A stretch of DNA of 20,456 bases from DYIU01 sp038326775 (GTDB lineage: Bacteria; Actinomycetota; Geothermincolia; Fen-727; Anoxymicrobiaceae), in the NCBI GenBank assembly GCA_038326775.1, contig JBBQKJ010000049.1, positions 1 through 20,456 on the forward strand, in the 5' to 3' direction. The notes beneath the pieces were generated by a model. It saw only the letters and a list, made by a program, of their open reading frames with translations, searched no databases and was not told the DNA's origin. Of the stretch, positions 1-7,225 are shown one piece after another (position 1 is the first letter of the stretch; the number at the start of each line of letters is the position of its first letter). Made by a program: the position numbers and the translations under genes.

Positions 1-175
1 GGATCGCGCAACCGGCAGGTCGAAGGGATTCGGCTTTGTCGAGATGAGCGATGCCTCTGAGGCGAAAGCTGCGATCGAAGGCCTGAACGGTAAAGACGTC
101 GACGGCCGCGCCATGAACGTGAACGAGGCAAGGCCGAAGACGGACCGCCCCCAACGTTCAAACTACCGGTACTAG
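1..175 (+). CDS. RRM-type RNA-binding protein, C-terminal part
   Basis: The reading frame is open from base 2 to a TAG at 173-175 and gives 57 residues; the N-terminus lies outside the window. The RNP1 core KGFGFVEM, followed by a helix beginning DASEAKAAIEGLNGKDVDGR and a last strand ending VNEARPK, is the second half of a single RNA recognition motif. The short basic tail after it (KTDRPQRSNYRY) ends the protein, as in the small one-RRM proteins of bacteria (cyanobacterial Rbp type), which bind single-stranded RNA and are often cold-induced. The link to cold is family knowledge and is not shown here. A GC-rich hairpin follows the stop, so the gene probably ends its own transcript. Confidence 0.85.
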   Translation, partial: DRATGRSKGFGFVEMSDASEAKAAIEGLNGKDVDGRAMNVNEARPKTDRPQRSNYRY

Positions 176-193
176 AACAGAATGCGTGACGGT

Positions 194-219
194 CCGGCGG
201 CCGCGTTGGTAGCCGCCGG
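194..219 (+). terminator. GC-rich hairpin after the RRM gene, possible terminator
   Basis: An 8-bp perfect stem (CCGGCGGC at 194-201 and GCCGCCGG at 212-219) encloses a 10-base loop, 18 bases after the RRM stop. It is followed by CCCTTCC rather than a clear T-run, so intrinsic termination is only possible. The rest of 176-348 holds no gene that I can support and no convincing promoter for the sigma gene. Confidence 0.5.
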
Positions 220-348
220 CCCTTCCGCGATCCGACTTGAAATCGGCACCCATATAGCGACCCCGTCTTAAGCGCTTCCGGTGAAACACGGTCATGGGGG
301 CGCGGCATTCATGCAAACGACATCACGCACGACAACCAGGGGCCATCC

Positions 349-1539
349 ATGCAGGACGCTTTGAGAAACATCGACTTGGAAGAGGTGCAGGAGCTCGTCG
401 CCTCGGGAAAGGAAAAAGGATTCCTGACGACGGGCGATATCGTCGAAGGGCTGAAGGGCGTCGAGCTGTCTTCCGACCAGATGGACAACGTCTTCGTGTT
501 CCTGTCCGAGGCGGGGATCGAGATAACGGACGACGAGGATAGCCACGCCGAAGGGCTTGACGACCCGGAGGCGCCGCACCCTCGCGGCAAACCCGACCCC
601 CACGGGGCCGACGGCGCGTACGGCGGCGCGCTGAACGACACGGTCCGTATGTACCTGAAAGAGATCGGCAGGGTCCCGCTGCTGACGGCTGCCCAGGAGG
701 TATCGCTCGCGAAACGCATCGAAGCCGGATGCGAAGCCTCGGCCGCCCTCGAGTCTGATTCCGAGATCGACGAGGACAGGTCGGAGGCGCTGAAGGCGCT
801 CGCCGAGGACGGCCTCGAGGCCAAGAAGAAGCTCGCCGAGGCGAACCTGCGGCTGGTGGTGAGCATCGCAAAGCGCTACGTCGGGCGCGGCATGCATTTC
901 CTGGACCTGGTCCAGGAAGGCAACCTCGGCCTGATACGCGGTGTCGAGAAGTACGATTACACCAGGGGGTTCAAGTTCAGCACGTACGCGACCTGGTGGA
1001 TACGCCAGGCGGTGACCCGCGCGATAGCCGACCAGGCAAGGACTATCCGCCTCCCGGTCCACATGGTCGAGAACATGAACAAGCTGGCCAGAGTCCAGCT
1101 CAGGCTGCTGCAGGAGCACGGTTGCGAGCCCACCCCAGAGGAGATCGCGGTGGAGATGGAGATGACCCCCGAGAAAATCAGGGCGATCCAGAAAGCCAGC
1201 CAGGTGCCGGTTTCCCTCGAGACCCCGATCGGGAAAGAGGACGACAGCGCGCTCTCGGACTTCATCCAGGACAAAGGCGCGATCGTCCCGGTAGACGCGG
1301 CCGCGTTCACGCTGCTTCAGGAGCAGCTTCAGGACGTGCTGGATGACCTCCCCACGAGAGAAAAGAGGATCGTGCAGCTCCGCTTCGGGCTCCTGGACGA
1401 CAGGCCTCGCACGCTCGAGGAAGTCGGCAACGTTTTCGGTGTGACCCGTGAGCGCATACGCCAGATAGAATCAAAGACCCTCGCCAGGCTCGGGCACCCA
1501 TCGGTCAGCGGCTGCCTCCGGGACTACATGGAAGACTGA
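349..1539 (+). CDS. rpoD: RNA polymerase sigma-70 factor, primary (RpoD/SigA) type
   Basis: The 396-residue protein directs RNA polymerase to promoters. Residues 1-60 resemble a region 1.1-like helical domain and 61-95 are an acidic linker. Region 1.2 starts at DTVRMYLKEIG (97-107). Region 2 (about 161-231) contains LRLVVSIAKRYVGRGM and the -10 recognition and melting segment FSTYATWWIRQAVTRAIADQ. Region 3 follows, and region 4 (321-396) has the helix-turn-helix TLEEVGNVFGVTRERIRQIE (355-374), which reads the -35 box. The segment VPVDAAAFTLLQEQL before region 4 is typical of actinobacterial SigA/HrdB. There is no long non-conserved insert. The ATG at 349 is preceded by AGGGG at a good distance. 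The C-terminal HPSVSGCLRDYMED departs from the usual HPSRS, and GRGMHF has His where most have Leu. It could therefore be a group 2 paralogue; the window cannot decide this. Confidence 0.9.
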   Translation: MQDALRNIDLEEVQELVASGKEKGFLTTGDIVEGLKGVELSSDQMDNVFVFLSEAGIEITDDEDSHAEGLDDPEAPHPRGKPDPHGADGAYGGALNDTVRMYLKEIGRVPLLTAAQEVSLAKRIEAGCEASAALESDSEIDEDRSEALKALAEDGLEAKKKLAEANLRLVVSIAKRYVGRGMHFLDLVQEGNLGLIRGVEKYDYTRGFKFSTYATWWIRQAVTRAIADQARTIRLPVHMVENMNKLARVQLRLLQEHGCEPTPEEIAVEMEMTPEKIRAIQKASQVPVSLETPIGKEDDSALSDFIQDKGAIVPVDAAAFTLLQEQLQDVLDDLPTREKRIVQLRFGLLDDRPRTLEEVGNVFGVTRERIRQIESKTLARLGHPSVSGCLRDYMED

Positions 1540-1548
1540 CGCAACATC

Positions 1549-2721
1549 TCATGCCAGGTCACTTTTCATGCCGGGGTCGATGCGGCGGGCGAGGTTCCAG
1601 AGGAAGGCGCGCACGACCTCGAGGTTCTCCATGTCGATGTTGTCCACGGTGTCGCTCTGCCAGTGCCAGTTGGGGAGCATCCCGTCGTCGTCGAACGCCA
1701 TCAAGCTCATCGCCGGATAGCCGCGAGCGAGCGCGGGGGTGGCGTCGGTGGAGAGCAGGCGGTAGCCGGTTCGCCAGAGGGGTAGGCGCTTCTTCTCGGC
1801 TATCTTCCCGGCGAGCCACAGCAGCACGGGGCTCGAATTGTGGCCGAGCAGCATCCCCTCGCAGTCGATGTAGCAGAGGTGACCGGTGCCAAGGTTGTCC
1901 AGGTTGACCACGAGCGCTCCCTCGATCCGCTCGCCGTAACTCTTGAGGAACTCGAGCATCCCCGCCGTCCCCACCTCCTGGGCTCCGGTCGCCACGAACA
2001 TGACGCCGGCAAGGCGCGACTCCTCCTCGCTCGCCTTGTCGGCCAGGGCGAGCATGGCAGTCACCCCGGAGGCGTTGTCGTTAGCGCCGGGAGTGTAGTC
2101 CATGGCCAGCTCGCGGTGGACCATGATGGTCAGCGGCACCAGCATGCTGACACACGCCGCCAGGGTAACGATCCAGATCCACTCCTTCGGATCACCGCTC
2201 GCGAGCCGATTGATGAAGTTGGCTGACACCAGCAGGGCTACCGCGAACACGGAGCCGATCATAAGCGAGAACGACAACCTGAAGCTCTTGACGAGCTTCG
2301 GTCCAAAGGACAGCGCCGAGCGCGCGCTGTCGTAGTGCGCCACCACGACGAGGCCGACCAACTGGTTCTCGGCGGGGAGTTCGCCTATGACGTTGCGGCT
2401 GCGCTTGTGGGGAAGGATTCGTGACAGCAGCGGGAACGTCTCCAGGTCGAGGGCGAAAGCCAACGCGTTCAGCACCGCGACAGGCGCCACGTAGTAAGTG
2501 AACCAGTAGGATAAGACACCGCACGCGATGGCTACCCCCAGGTAGATGATGTAAAGATACGAGCAGGTGTCCATGCAGGAGAACTCCTGGGTTGTGACCT
2601 GGAGGCCACACTCCTCGAAGCGCCCCTTTATGTAGCCCGCCGCCCTGGCTTCCGCCGGCGTGCACGCGCCCCGGGGCCCGATCTCCACCGCCAGCTTGAG
2701 AAGGTCCTCCCTTATCCCCAT
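1549..2721 (-). CDS. M28-family metallopeptidase with internal membrane segments
   Basis: From the ATG at 2721 (GGAAAGG six bases upstream) the product has 390 residues. M28 dizinc aminopeptidase landmarks are present in order: AHYDS (H129, D131), GANDNASG (D215), TGAQEVG (E249), NLDN (D275) and NWHWQSDTVD (H353), plus STDATPALARGYPA before the last ligand. Metal-binding residues are therefore complete, but the residue before E249, normally the general-base Glu of the EE pair, is Gln (Q248, codon CAG at 1978-1980). Hydrophobic stretches at about 54-90, 149-170 and 181-202 lie before and between the first and second ligands, so the enzyme is probably membrane-embedded. A longer frame reaches 2799 but has no ribosome site there. 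It is the last gene of the minus-strand envelope block and ends 9 bases from the convergent sigma gene. Confidence 0.85.
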   Translation of the reverse strand: MGIREDLLKLAVEIGPRGACTPAEARAAGYIKGRFEECGLQVTTQEFSCMDTCSYLYIIYLGVAIACGVLSYWFTYYVAPVAVLNALAFALDLETFPLLSRILPHKRSRNVIGELPAENQLVGLVVVAHYDSARSALSFGPKLVKSFRLSFSLMIGSVFAVALLVSANFINRLASGDPKEWIWIVTLAACVSMLVPLTIMVHRELAMDYTPGANDNASGVTAMLALADKASEEESRLAGVMFVATGAQEVGTAGMLEFLKSYGERIEGALVVNLDNLGTGHLCYIDCEGMLLGHNSSPVLLWLAGKIAEKKRLPLWRTGYRLLSTDATPALARGYPAMSLMAFDDDGMLPNWHWQSDTVDNIDMENLEVVRAFLWNLARRIDPGMKSDLA

Positions 2722-2770
2722 CGCACCCTTTCCGTCGCACGAATGACCGGTCGCCTCCCTCAAGCGGATA

Positions 2771-2799
2771 ACAATATAATACTCGGCCGCGACCGCCAA
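2771..2799 (-). promoter_or_regulatory. Possible promoter for the M28 gene
   Basis: On the minus strand TTGGCG (2794-2799) and TATTGT (2771-2776) are separated by 17 bases in an AT-rich patch that stands out from its surroundings. This begins just past the hydrolase stop and about 50 bases before the M28 start. It would allow separate expression of the last gene. The -10 match is only partial. Confidence 0.35.
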
Positions 2800-4425
2800 C
2801 TATCTTTCTTTGAGCCAGTTCGCAACAGTGTTCAGAACCTCGGGGTCGATTTCCGGGTGAGCCCGGTACGGCGCGGTCGCCCCTTCGGAAAACATGGTGC
2901 CGAAGCTGTGTCCCAACTTCTCGAACAGCGCCAGCTCCTGGGTGCTCTTGCCTCGCGAGTCAAGGGTTTCCATTATGCGGGTGGCCTCCTCGACCGGGAC
3001 ATACCCGTCTCGCCCGCCCTGCGCCACGAGCACCGGTATCTCCAGCGAGCCGATCCAGGCCAGGGGGTCGCTGGCGGCCTCGGAGCGCATCCAGCCCAGG
3101 AAGAGCTCGTGGCCGCCCAGCTCGAGGGGGTTCCCGCTCGTCTCGTTCAGCAGCCTCACCTCGGTCTCTGTGCGGATGCGCGCGGCGGCCGCTTCCGCGG
3201 GCTGCAAGAGACCGGCGCTCTGGGCCAGGTCCACCTGCCTCAGCGCCAGGTCGGGGAACAGCGGCACGGAAGGTGTCGCCATGAGAACGAGAGAAGACAC
3301 GTACGGGTCGGACGCGGCCACCTTCGAAGCCAACTGTCCCCCCTCACCGTAGCCAACCACGGCAATGCGCTCGATATCTATGTCGCCCCGCAGGACCAGG
3401 TAGTCAACCTGGGCGTTGAGATCGCTCGCGGCCGATTCGAGAGTGTAGGTGGCGTAGTCGCCCTGGCTGCGGGGGACGCCCCGCCTGTCGCATATCAGCA
3501 CCGCGAACCCATCGTCGACCAGGCGCGCCGCGATCTGCGAAAGGAAGCCTCCACCGGTCCGGTCCTGCGGGCCGAGGTCACCGGCGAGCACCACCGCGGG
3601 GTAAGGGCGCTTCCCGGCCGGGATGTAGATCGAGCCGGCAAGCTCGAGCCTCTTTCCGCCGCGCAGCTTCCCGGGCGTCTGGACCCTGACCTCTTTGAGA
3701 GCGCGCGCACGTCCGATGGGCATGAACGGCTTAGAGCTCATGCTGCCCGCCCTGCCCCTTACTATCACGAGCCCCCCACCTTCGGCCTTTGAAAGGAGAC
3801 CGTCACCACCGAACTGGATGCTGACCTCGGGGACCCCTGGGCTGGTGACATTAAGCCCGGTCTTTCCCTCACGCCGGACGAGGAGCTCGCGCAGGACGGC
3901 GTCTCTCGAAGGAATGACGGCTAACGTCGTCGCCCGGTCAAAACCCGACGCGAAGAACTTGTCAGCCAGCGCCTGCATAAGGCACGACGAGTCAGGTTCG
4001 TAGGGAATGGCGGTTTTCCCCGGGGGAAAGACCTGGTAATCGAAGGTCTGGAGCTCGTCCGCCAGGTATGTGAAACCGCCGCCGGAGCGCCTGAGGTAGG
4101 TGCGGTAGCTTGCCCCGGGGACCCGCCTGCTGGAATAGTACCCCTGCAAATCCTTGAGGTCGGACGAGAATGCAAGCCTGCGGTACGTGGTGGTGTCGAA
4201 CACCTTGAACGGTCGCCTCTCCGTCGCGCCGTAGACCGCCTTGCCCTCTTCCTCGGAGAACCGTACGGTCTGCTCCCCTATCTCGATGCCGCCCTGCTTG
4301 ACGATATACGAGGCCTCGCCGGGCCGCCTCGAGCCACAGCCGCCGGCAAGCAGCGGCACGGCCAGAAGGAGCGCGAGCAGGTATGCCGCAGCTATGGATC
4401 CAACGCGCTTTGATCGTCTTGTCAT
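2800..4425 (-). CDS. Alpha/beta-hydrolase-fold lipoprotein lacking the nucleophile serine
   Basis: The 541-residue protein begins with basic residues, a hydrophobic stretch and a lipobox-like LLAGGC ending at C30, so it is likely exported and lipid-anchored. Residues 31-240 form a beta-rich N-terminal domain without a recognised family. Residues from about 250 are an alpha/beta hydrolase resembling the secreted EstD/S9-like group, with YPAVVLAGDLGPQDRTGG for the oxyanion region and LICDRRGVPRSQG. The acid (GGRDGYVP, D473) and His (KLGHSFG, H506) are present. The nucleophile elbow reads GYGEGG where relatives have GxSEGG: the Ser position is Gly360, codon GGT at 3346-3348. It may be a binding pseudoenzyme or use another residue. 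The start ATG at 4425 has only a weak GGGA upstream. It lies 41 bases after the preceding hydrolase gene in the same block. Confidence 0.85.
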   Translation of the reverse strand: MTRRSKRVGSIAAAYLLALLLAVPLLAGGCGSRRPGEASYIVKQGGIEIGEQTVRFSEEEGKAVYGATERRPFKVFDTTTYRRLAFSSDLKDLQGYYSSRRVPGASYRTYLRRSGGGFTYLADELQTFDYQVFPPGKTAIPYEPDSSCLMQALADKFFASGFDRATTLAVIPSRDAVLRELLVRREGKTGLNVTSPGVPEVSIQFGGDGLLSKAEGGGLVIVRGRAGSMSSKPFMPIGRARALKEVRVQTPGKLRGGKRLELAGSIYIPAGKRPYPAVVLAGDLGPQDRTGGGFLSQIAARLVDDGFAVLICDRRGVPRSQGDYATYTLESAASDLNAQVDYLVLRGDIDIERIAVVGYGEGGQLASKVAASDPYVSSLVLMATPSVPLFPDLALRQVDLAQSAGLLQPAEAAAARIRTETEVRLLNETSGNPLELGGHELFLGWMRSEAASDPLAWIGSLEIPVLVAQGGRDGYVPVEEATRIMETLDSRGKSTQELALFEKLGHSFGTMFSEGATAPYRAHPEIDPEVLNTVANWLKER

Positions 4426-4466
4426 GTGATCATCCCGACCTGCACGGTTTCGTTTTCTTTATGCCA

Positions 4467-5774
4467 CTACTCGACAGGCGCGGGCTTTGCGTCGGCATCC
4501 AGCCCGACGTCAGCATTCTCAACCCGCGGCGGCAACGCCTCGTCCCAGGCAGCCCAGTAGGTGAAGAAGTCGCGCGTGACCGTGTCGTACCAGTCCCTGT
4601 CCAGGTACTGGTAAAGGCAGTGGCTGCCGGTGGGCATCATCCAGATCTCGACGTTGGGGTTGTCCCGCGCCATGACCTCGAGCTCTTCCATCTCCGAAGC
4701 GGGGCACACGGGGTCGTCCTCGGCGTGCACGACGAGAAGTGGAACCTCGACGTCGGCCAGAAACTCCCTGGGGCTCGAGTTGCGGTGATACTCTTCGGTG
4801 CTCACTCCGTAATGCGGGGCCGCTATCTTATCGACGTACGTCGCGAAGTCCCCCGAGGCGAACCCCCCGTCCAGGTACCGGCGCTGCTCGGGGTCGTCGA
4901 TGTAGCCCTTCATGTCCTCGCGCCTTATCTTGTGCATGAGCCGGAAGCCCATGTACACGGGGAAGAATAGATCAGTCAGCTTCGGCCTGGTGCTGAGGCG
5001 CTCGATCATGCGGCCCGAGTCGGCGTAGCCGTTCCAGGCAATGGCCCCACCGGTGAGGTACGGGTATTCCCTGTTGGCGAACGCCGCCCGCATCGTGGAG
5101 CCCGCGCCCATGGAGAAGCCGGCGATGCCGACGCTGGTGACCTCGGGCTGCTCGGACATGTACTTCGCCGCGGCCAGCAGGTCTTCGGCCTCCTTCCAAC
5201 CGGCGGTGGTCGGGCTGTGCGAGAGCCTCTGGCTGCGCCCGAAGTTGCGCAGGTCTATTCCAAGGACGTTGAACCCCCAGGCCGCGTAAGCGACCAGCAG
5301 TGTGTCGATTATGTAATGGTCGTGCTTTGAGCCCATGAAGCCGTGCGACATCACGATGGCCGGGCGGCGAGCGCCGTCCCTGTGTATGCCCACCGCCGCC
5401 GCTATTGGTGTGCCGTCGAAGCTCTCGATGACAACCTCCTCGAACTCGGGAGGGTAAGGGTAGGCCGCCCCGGAGGTCGCCCGCGCCGCGTTAAGGAACA
5501 GCAGGAACGAGTTGCCGGTAACCGCCTTCAGGGCGCCCGATACCCAGGACGGGTTGAACGGGACCTTCTTGAGGCTCTCGAAGAGCTCTGACATGCTGCG
5601 CTTCTCTTGAGGCGGCGGTTCGCGGTGCGGACCGCGCGGCACTCCCTTCTGCTTGTTTGCCCAGAAGCGCAGCCTCATCATGGCGTGAGTGTAAGCCACC
5701 GAGCCCAGTAGGAACGCCGCGATGAGCAGCCCCGCCTCGACGAGCCTCTTCATCTGCCTCAACAAGAACCTCAT
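4467..5774 (-). CDS. Membrane-anchored alpha/beta hydrolase with intact triad
   Basis: The start chosen is the ATG at 5774, which has GGAGG five bases upstream; a longer open frame to 5933 runs antiparallel into pbpA coding sequence and lacks such a site. The product has 435 residues. A single hydrophobic helix at about 11-33 anchors it in the membrane. The catalytic domain begins near 112 (EEVVIESFDG) and shows SHGFMGSKHD (143-152), the nucleophile elbow GFSMGAG (S221), the acid in HAEDDPVCP (D354) and His in PTGSHCLY (H385). It should be a serine hydrolase (esterase/thioesterase/peptidase-like) on the cytoplasmic or outer membrane face; the substrate cannot be told. It stands directly downstream of pbpA, where pknA/pknB are usual in Actinobacteria. 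Confidence 0.88.
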   Translation of the reverse strand: MRFLLRQMKRLVEAGLLIAAFLLGSVAYTHAMMRLRFWANKQKGVPRGPHREPPPQEKRSMSELFESLKKVPFNPSWVSGALKAVTGNSFLLFLNAARATSGAAYPYPPEFEEVVIESFDGTPIAAAVGIHRDGARRPAIVMSHGFMGSKHDHYIIDTLLVAYAAWGFNVLGIDLRNFGRSQRLSHSPTTAGWKEAEDLLAAAKYMSEQPEVTSVGIAGFSMGAGSTMRAAFANREYPYLTGGAIAWNGYADSGRMIERLSTRPKLTDLFFPVYMGFRLMHKIRREDMKGYIDDPEQRRYLDGGFASGDFATYVDKIAAPHYGVSTEEYHRNSSPREFLADVEVPLLVVHAEDDPVCPASEMEELEVMARDNPNVEIWMMPTGSHCLYQYLDRDWYDTVTRDFFTYWAAWDEALPPRVENADVGLDADAKPAPVE

Positions 5775-5787
5775 TCCGCCTCCTCTA

Positions 5788-5800
5788 GGGGTCAGACCCC
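5788..5800. repeat. Short palindrome GGGGTCAGACCCC between pbpA and the hydrolase gene
   Basis: Six-base arms GGGGTC and GACCCC flank one base, in the 29-base gap between two co-oriented genes. The same GGGGTCAG core starts the repeat at the right edge of the window, so this may be a remnant or minimal copy of that repeat. It is too short and lacks a T-run to act as a terminator. Confidence 0.5.
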
Positions 5801-5803
5801 AAC

Positions 5804-7225
5804 TTATCTTAACGCTTCCTCCAGCACCTGGCGGGCGACGGTGGCCGCGGTCCGGCCGCCTTCCCCACCGTTCTCGACAACGACCGCGATTGAGATGTTC
5901 GGATCGTCGGCCGGGGCGAAGCATATGAACCACGCGTGGGGTTCCTGCCCCTCGACCTCGGCGGTCCCGGTCTTCCCCGCCACCCGGACGCCCTCGACGC
6001 GGGCCGCCTTGCCCGTGCCGTCTTTTACGACATCGATCATTATCCCCGTCAGGGTGTCGGCCGTCTCCTTCCTGAAGACCTGCTCGAGCATTTTCGAGCC
6101 GAACTGCTCGATTATCTTACCGTTATAATCCTGGATCTGGTTGACCAGGTAGGGCTTCATCATCGCGCCACCGTTGGCGATAGTCGCCGCGATCAGGGCC
6201 ATCTGCAGCGGTGTTGCGAGGTCCTGCCCCTGGCCGAAGCTCGCCGCGGCCAGCGCCACCTGGTCCATCGTGTCCGCCCTCTGGATCCTGCTAGGCGCGG
6301 TGGGCAGGTCGAAGGGGATCGGACCGTTGAACCCGAACGCCTCCGAGTACTGGACCAGCGCCTCCGCGCCGAGCCTCAGGCCCACCTGCGCGAACGCTAT
6401 GTTGCACGAGACGACAAGTGCCCGCGCAAATGACAGGTCGCCGTGGCTCTTCTTATCGAAGTCGTAGATAGTGTAACCCTGGACCAGCAGCTTGCCCGCG
6501 CAGTCGAAGACCGTCTCGGGCGTAACAACCCCGACATCGAGCGCCGCGGCCGCCACCACCACCTTGAACGACGAGCCCGGCGGGTAGAGACCGCTCGTCG
6601 GGCGGTTGAACAACGGCTGTCCCGGGTCGGCGTTCAGAGCGTCCCAGGCAGCTTTGGTGTCACGGTCTTCGATGGGGACTGTAACGTTGGGGTCGAACGT
6701 GGGATGTGTGACCATCGCCAGCACGGCGCCGGTCTTTGGGTCGAGCGCCACAACCGCCCCTTTACGACCGCCCAGCGCCTCGGTCGCGGCCCTCTGCAGC
6801 CGGGTATCCACGGTCAGCCTCAGCGAGTTGCCCTTCTTGCTGGTGCCCAGCAGCCTGTTGGCGAGACTGCGCAGGTTGAGGCTGGTGCCCCCGCCAAGCA
6901 GTTCCTCGTTGTAAGTCTTCTCCAAACCGCTGCGCCCGTATTTCCACGAGTCGTAGCCGGTGACGTCAGCGAACAGCCCGCCCAGCGGGTACTCGCGCTG
7001 CCAGCGGTACTCGGCACCGGTGTCGACGCTGCGGGCCAGCGTCTGCTCGTCGGCCGATATCATGTCGCCTCGCTGGATGGCGTACTCCTCGACCAGGCGC
7101 CTACTGTTGTATGGGTTGCCCTGTATCTTCGCAGCGCCGAATATCTGCACCCAGGCCAGGTTGGCCGCGATGCCCACCAGGCACACCACGAAGACCGCGA
7201 GCAGCACCTTTATCTGCCTGTTCAC
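5804..7225 (-). CDS. pbpA: Class B penicillin-binding protein, D,D-transpeptidase (PbpA)
   Basis: The enzyme cross-links peptidoglycan stem peptides outside the membrane, working with the adjacent SEDS glycosyltransferase RodA. It has 473 residues: one N-terminal membrane anchor (about 7-28), a short dimerisation/pedestal domain (EYAIQRGDMISADEQTLARS), and a transpeptidase domain from about 155. All three penicillin-binding motifs are visible: SSFK (S218-K221), SCN (S273-N275) and KTGT (K418-T421). The size and N-terminus match mycobacterial PbpA rather than the longer PBP2 proteins, and there is no PASTA domain. The GTG start at 7223-7225 overlaps the rodA stop as GTGA, a sign of translational coupling. 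A much longer frame through this region reaches 8239 but its first part is antisense-frame shadow of rodA. Confidence 0.93.
   Translation of the reverse strand: MNRQIKVLLAVFVVCLVGIAANLAWVQIFGAAKIQGNPYNSRRLVEEYAIQRGDMISADEQTLARSVDTGAEYRWQREYPLGGLFADVTGYDSWKYGRSGLEKTYNEELLGGGTSLNLRSLANRLLGTSKKGNSLRLTVDTRLQRAATEALGGRKGAVVALDPKTGAVLAMVTHPTFDPNVTVPIEDRDTKAAWDALNADPGQPLFNRPTSGLYPPGSSFKVVVAAAALDVGVVTPETVFDCAGKLLVQGYTIYDFDKKSHGDLSFARALVVSCNIAFAQVGLRLGAEALVQYSEAFGFNGPIPFDLPTAPSRIQRADTMDQVALAAASFGQGQDLATPLQMALIAATIANGGAMMKPYLVNQIQDYNGKIIEQFGSKMLEQVFRKETADTLTGIMIDVVKDGTGKAARVEGVRVAGKTGTAEVEGQEPHAWFICFAPADDPNISIAVVVENGGEGGRTAATVARQVLEEALR

Noticed and set aside
237..258. TTGAAA and TATAGC before the sigma gene as a promoter
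   Set aside because: The spacing is only ten bases, too short for a sigma-70 promoter.
292..1119. 275-residue minus-strand frame opposite the sigma gene
   Set aside because: It is a shadow of the sigma factor, with no ribosome site and no recognisable domain.
5788..5800. GGGGTCAGACCCC as a terminator after pbpA
   Set aside because: A single-base loop, a six-base stem and no T-run; the downstream hydrolase gene is close and co-oriented.
5775..5933. 53-residue N-terminal extension of the membrane hydrolase
   Set aside because: It overlaps the 3' end of pbpA, is Arg/Gly rich, and a strong GGAGG marks the ATG at 5774.
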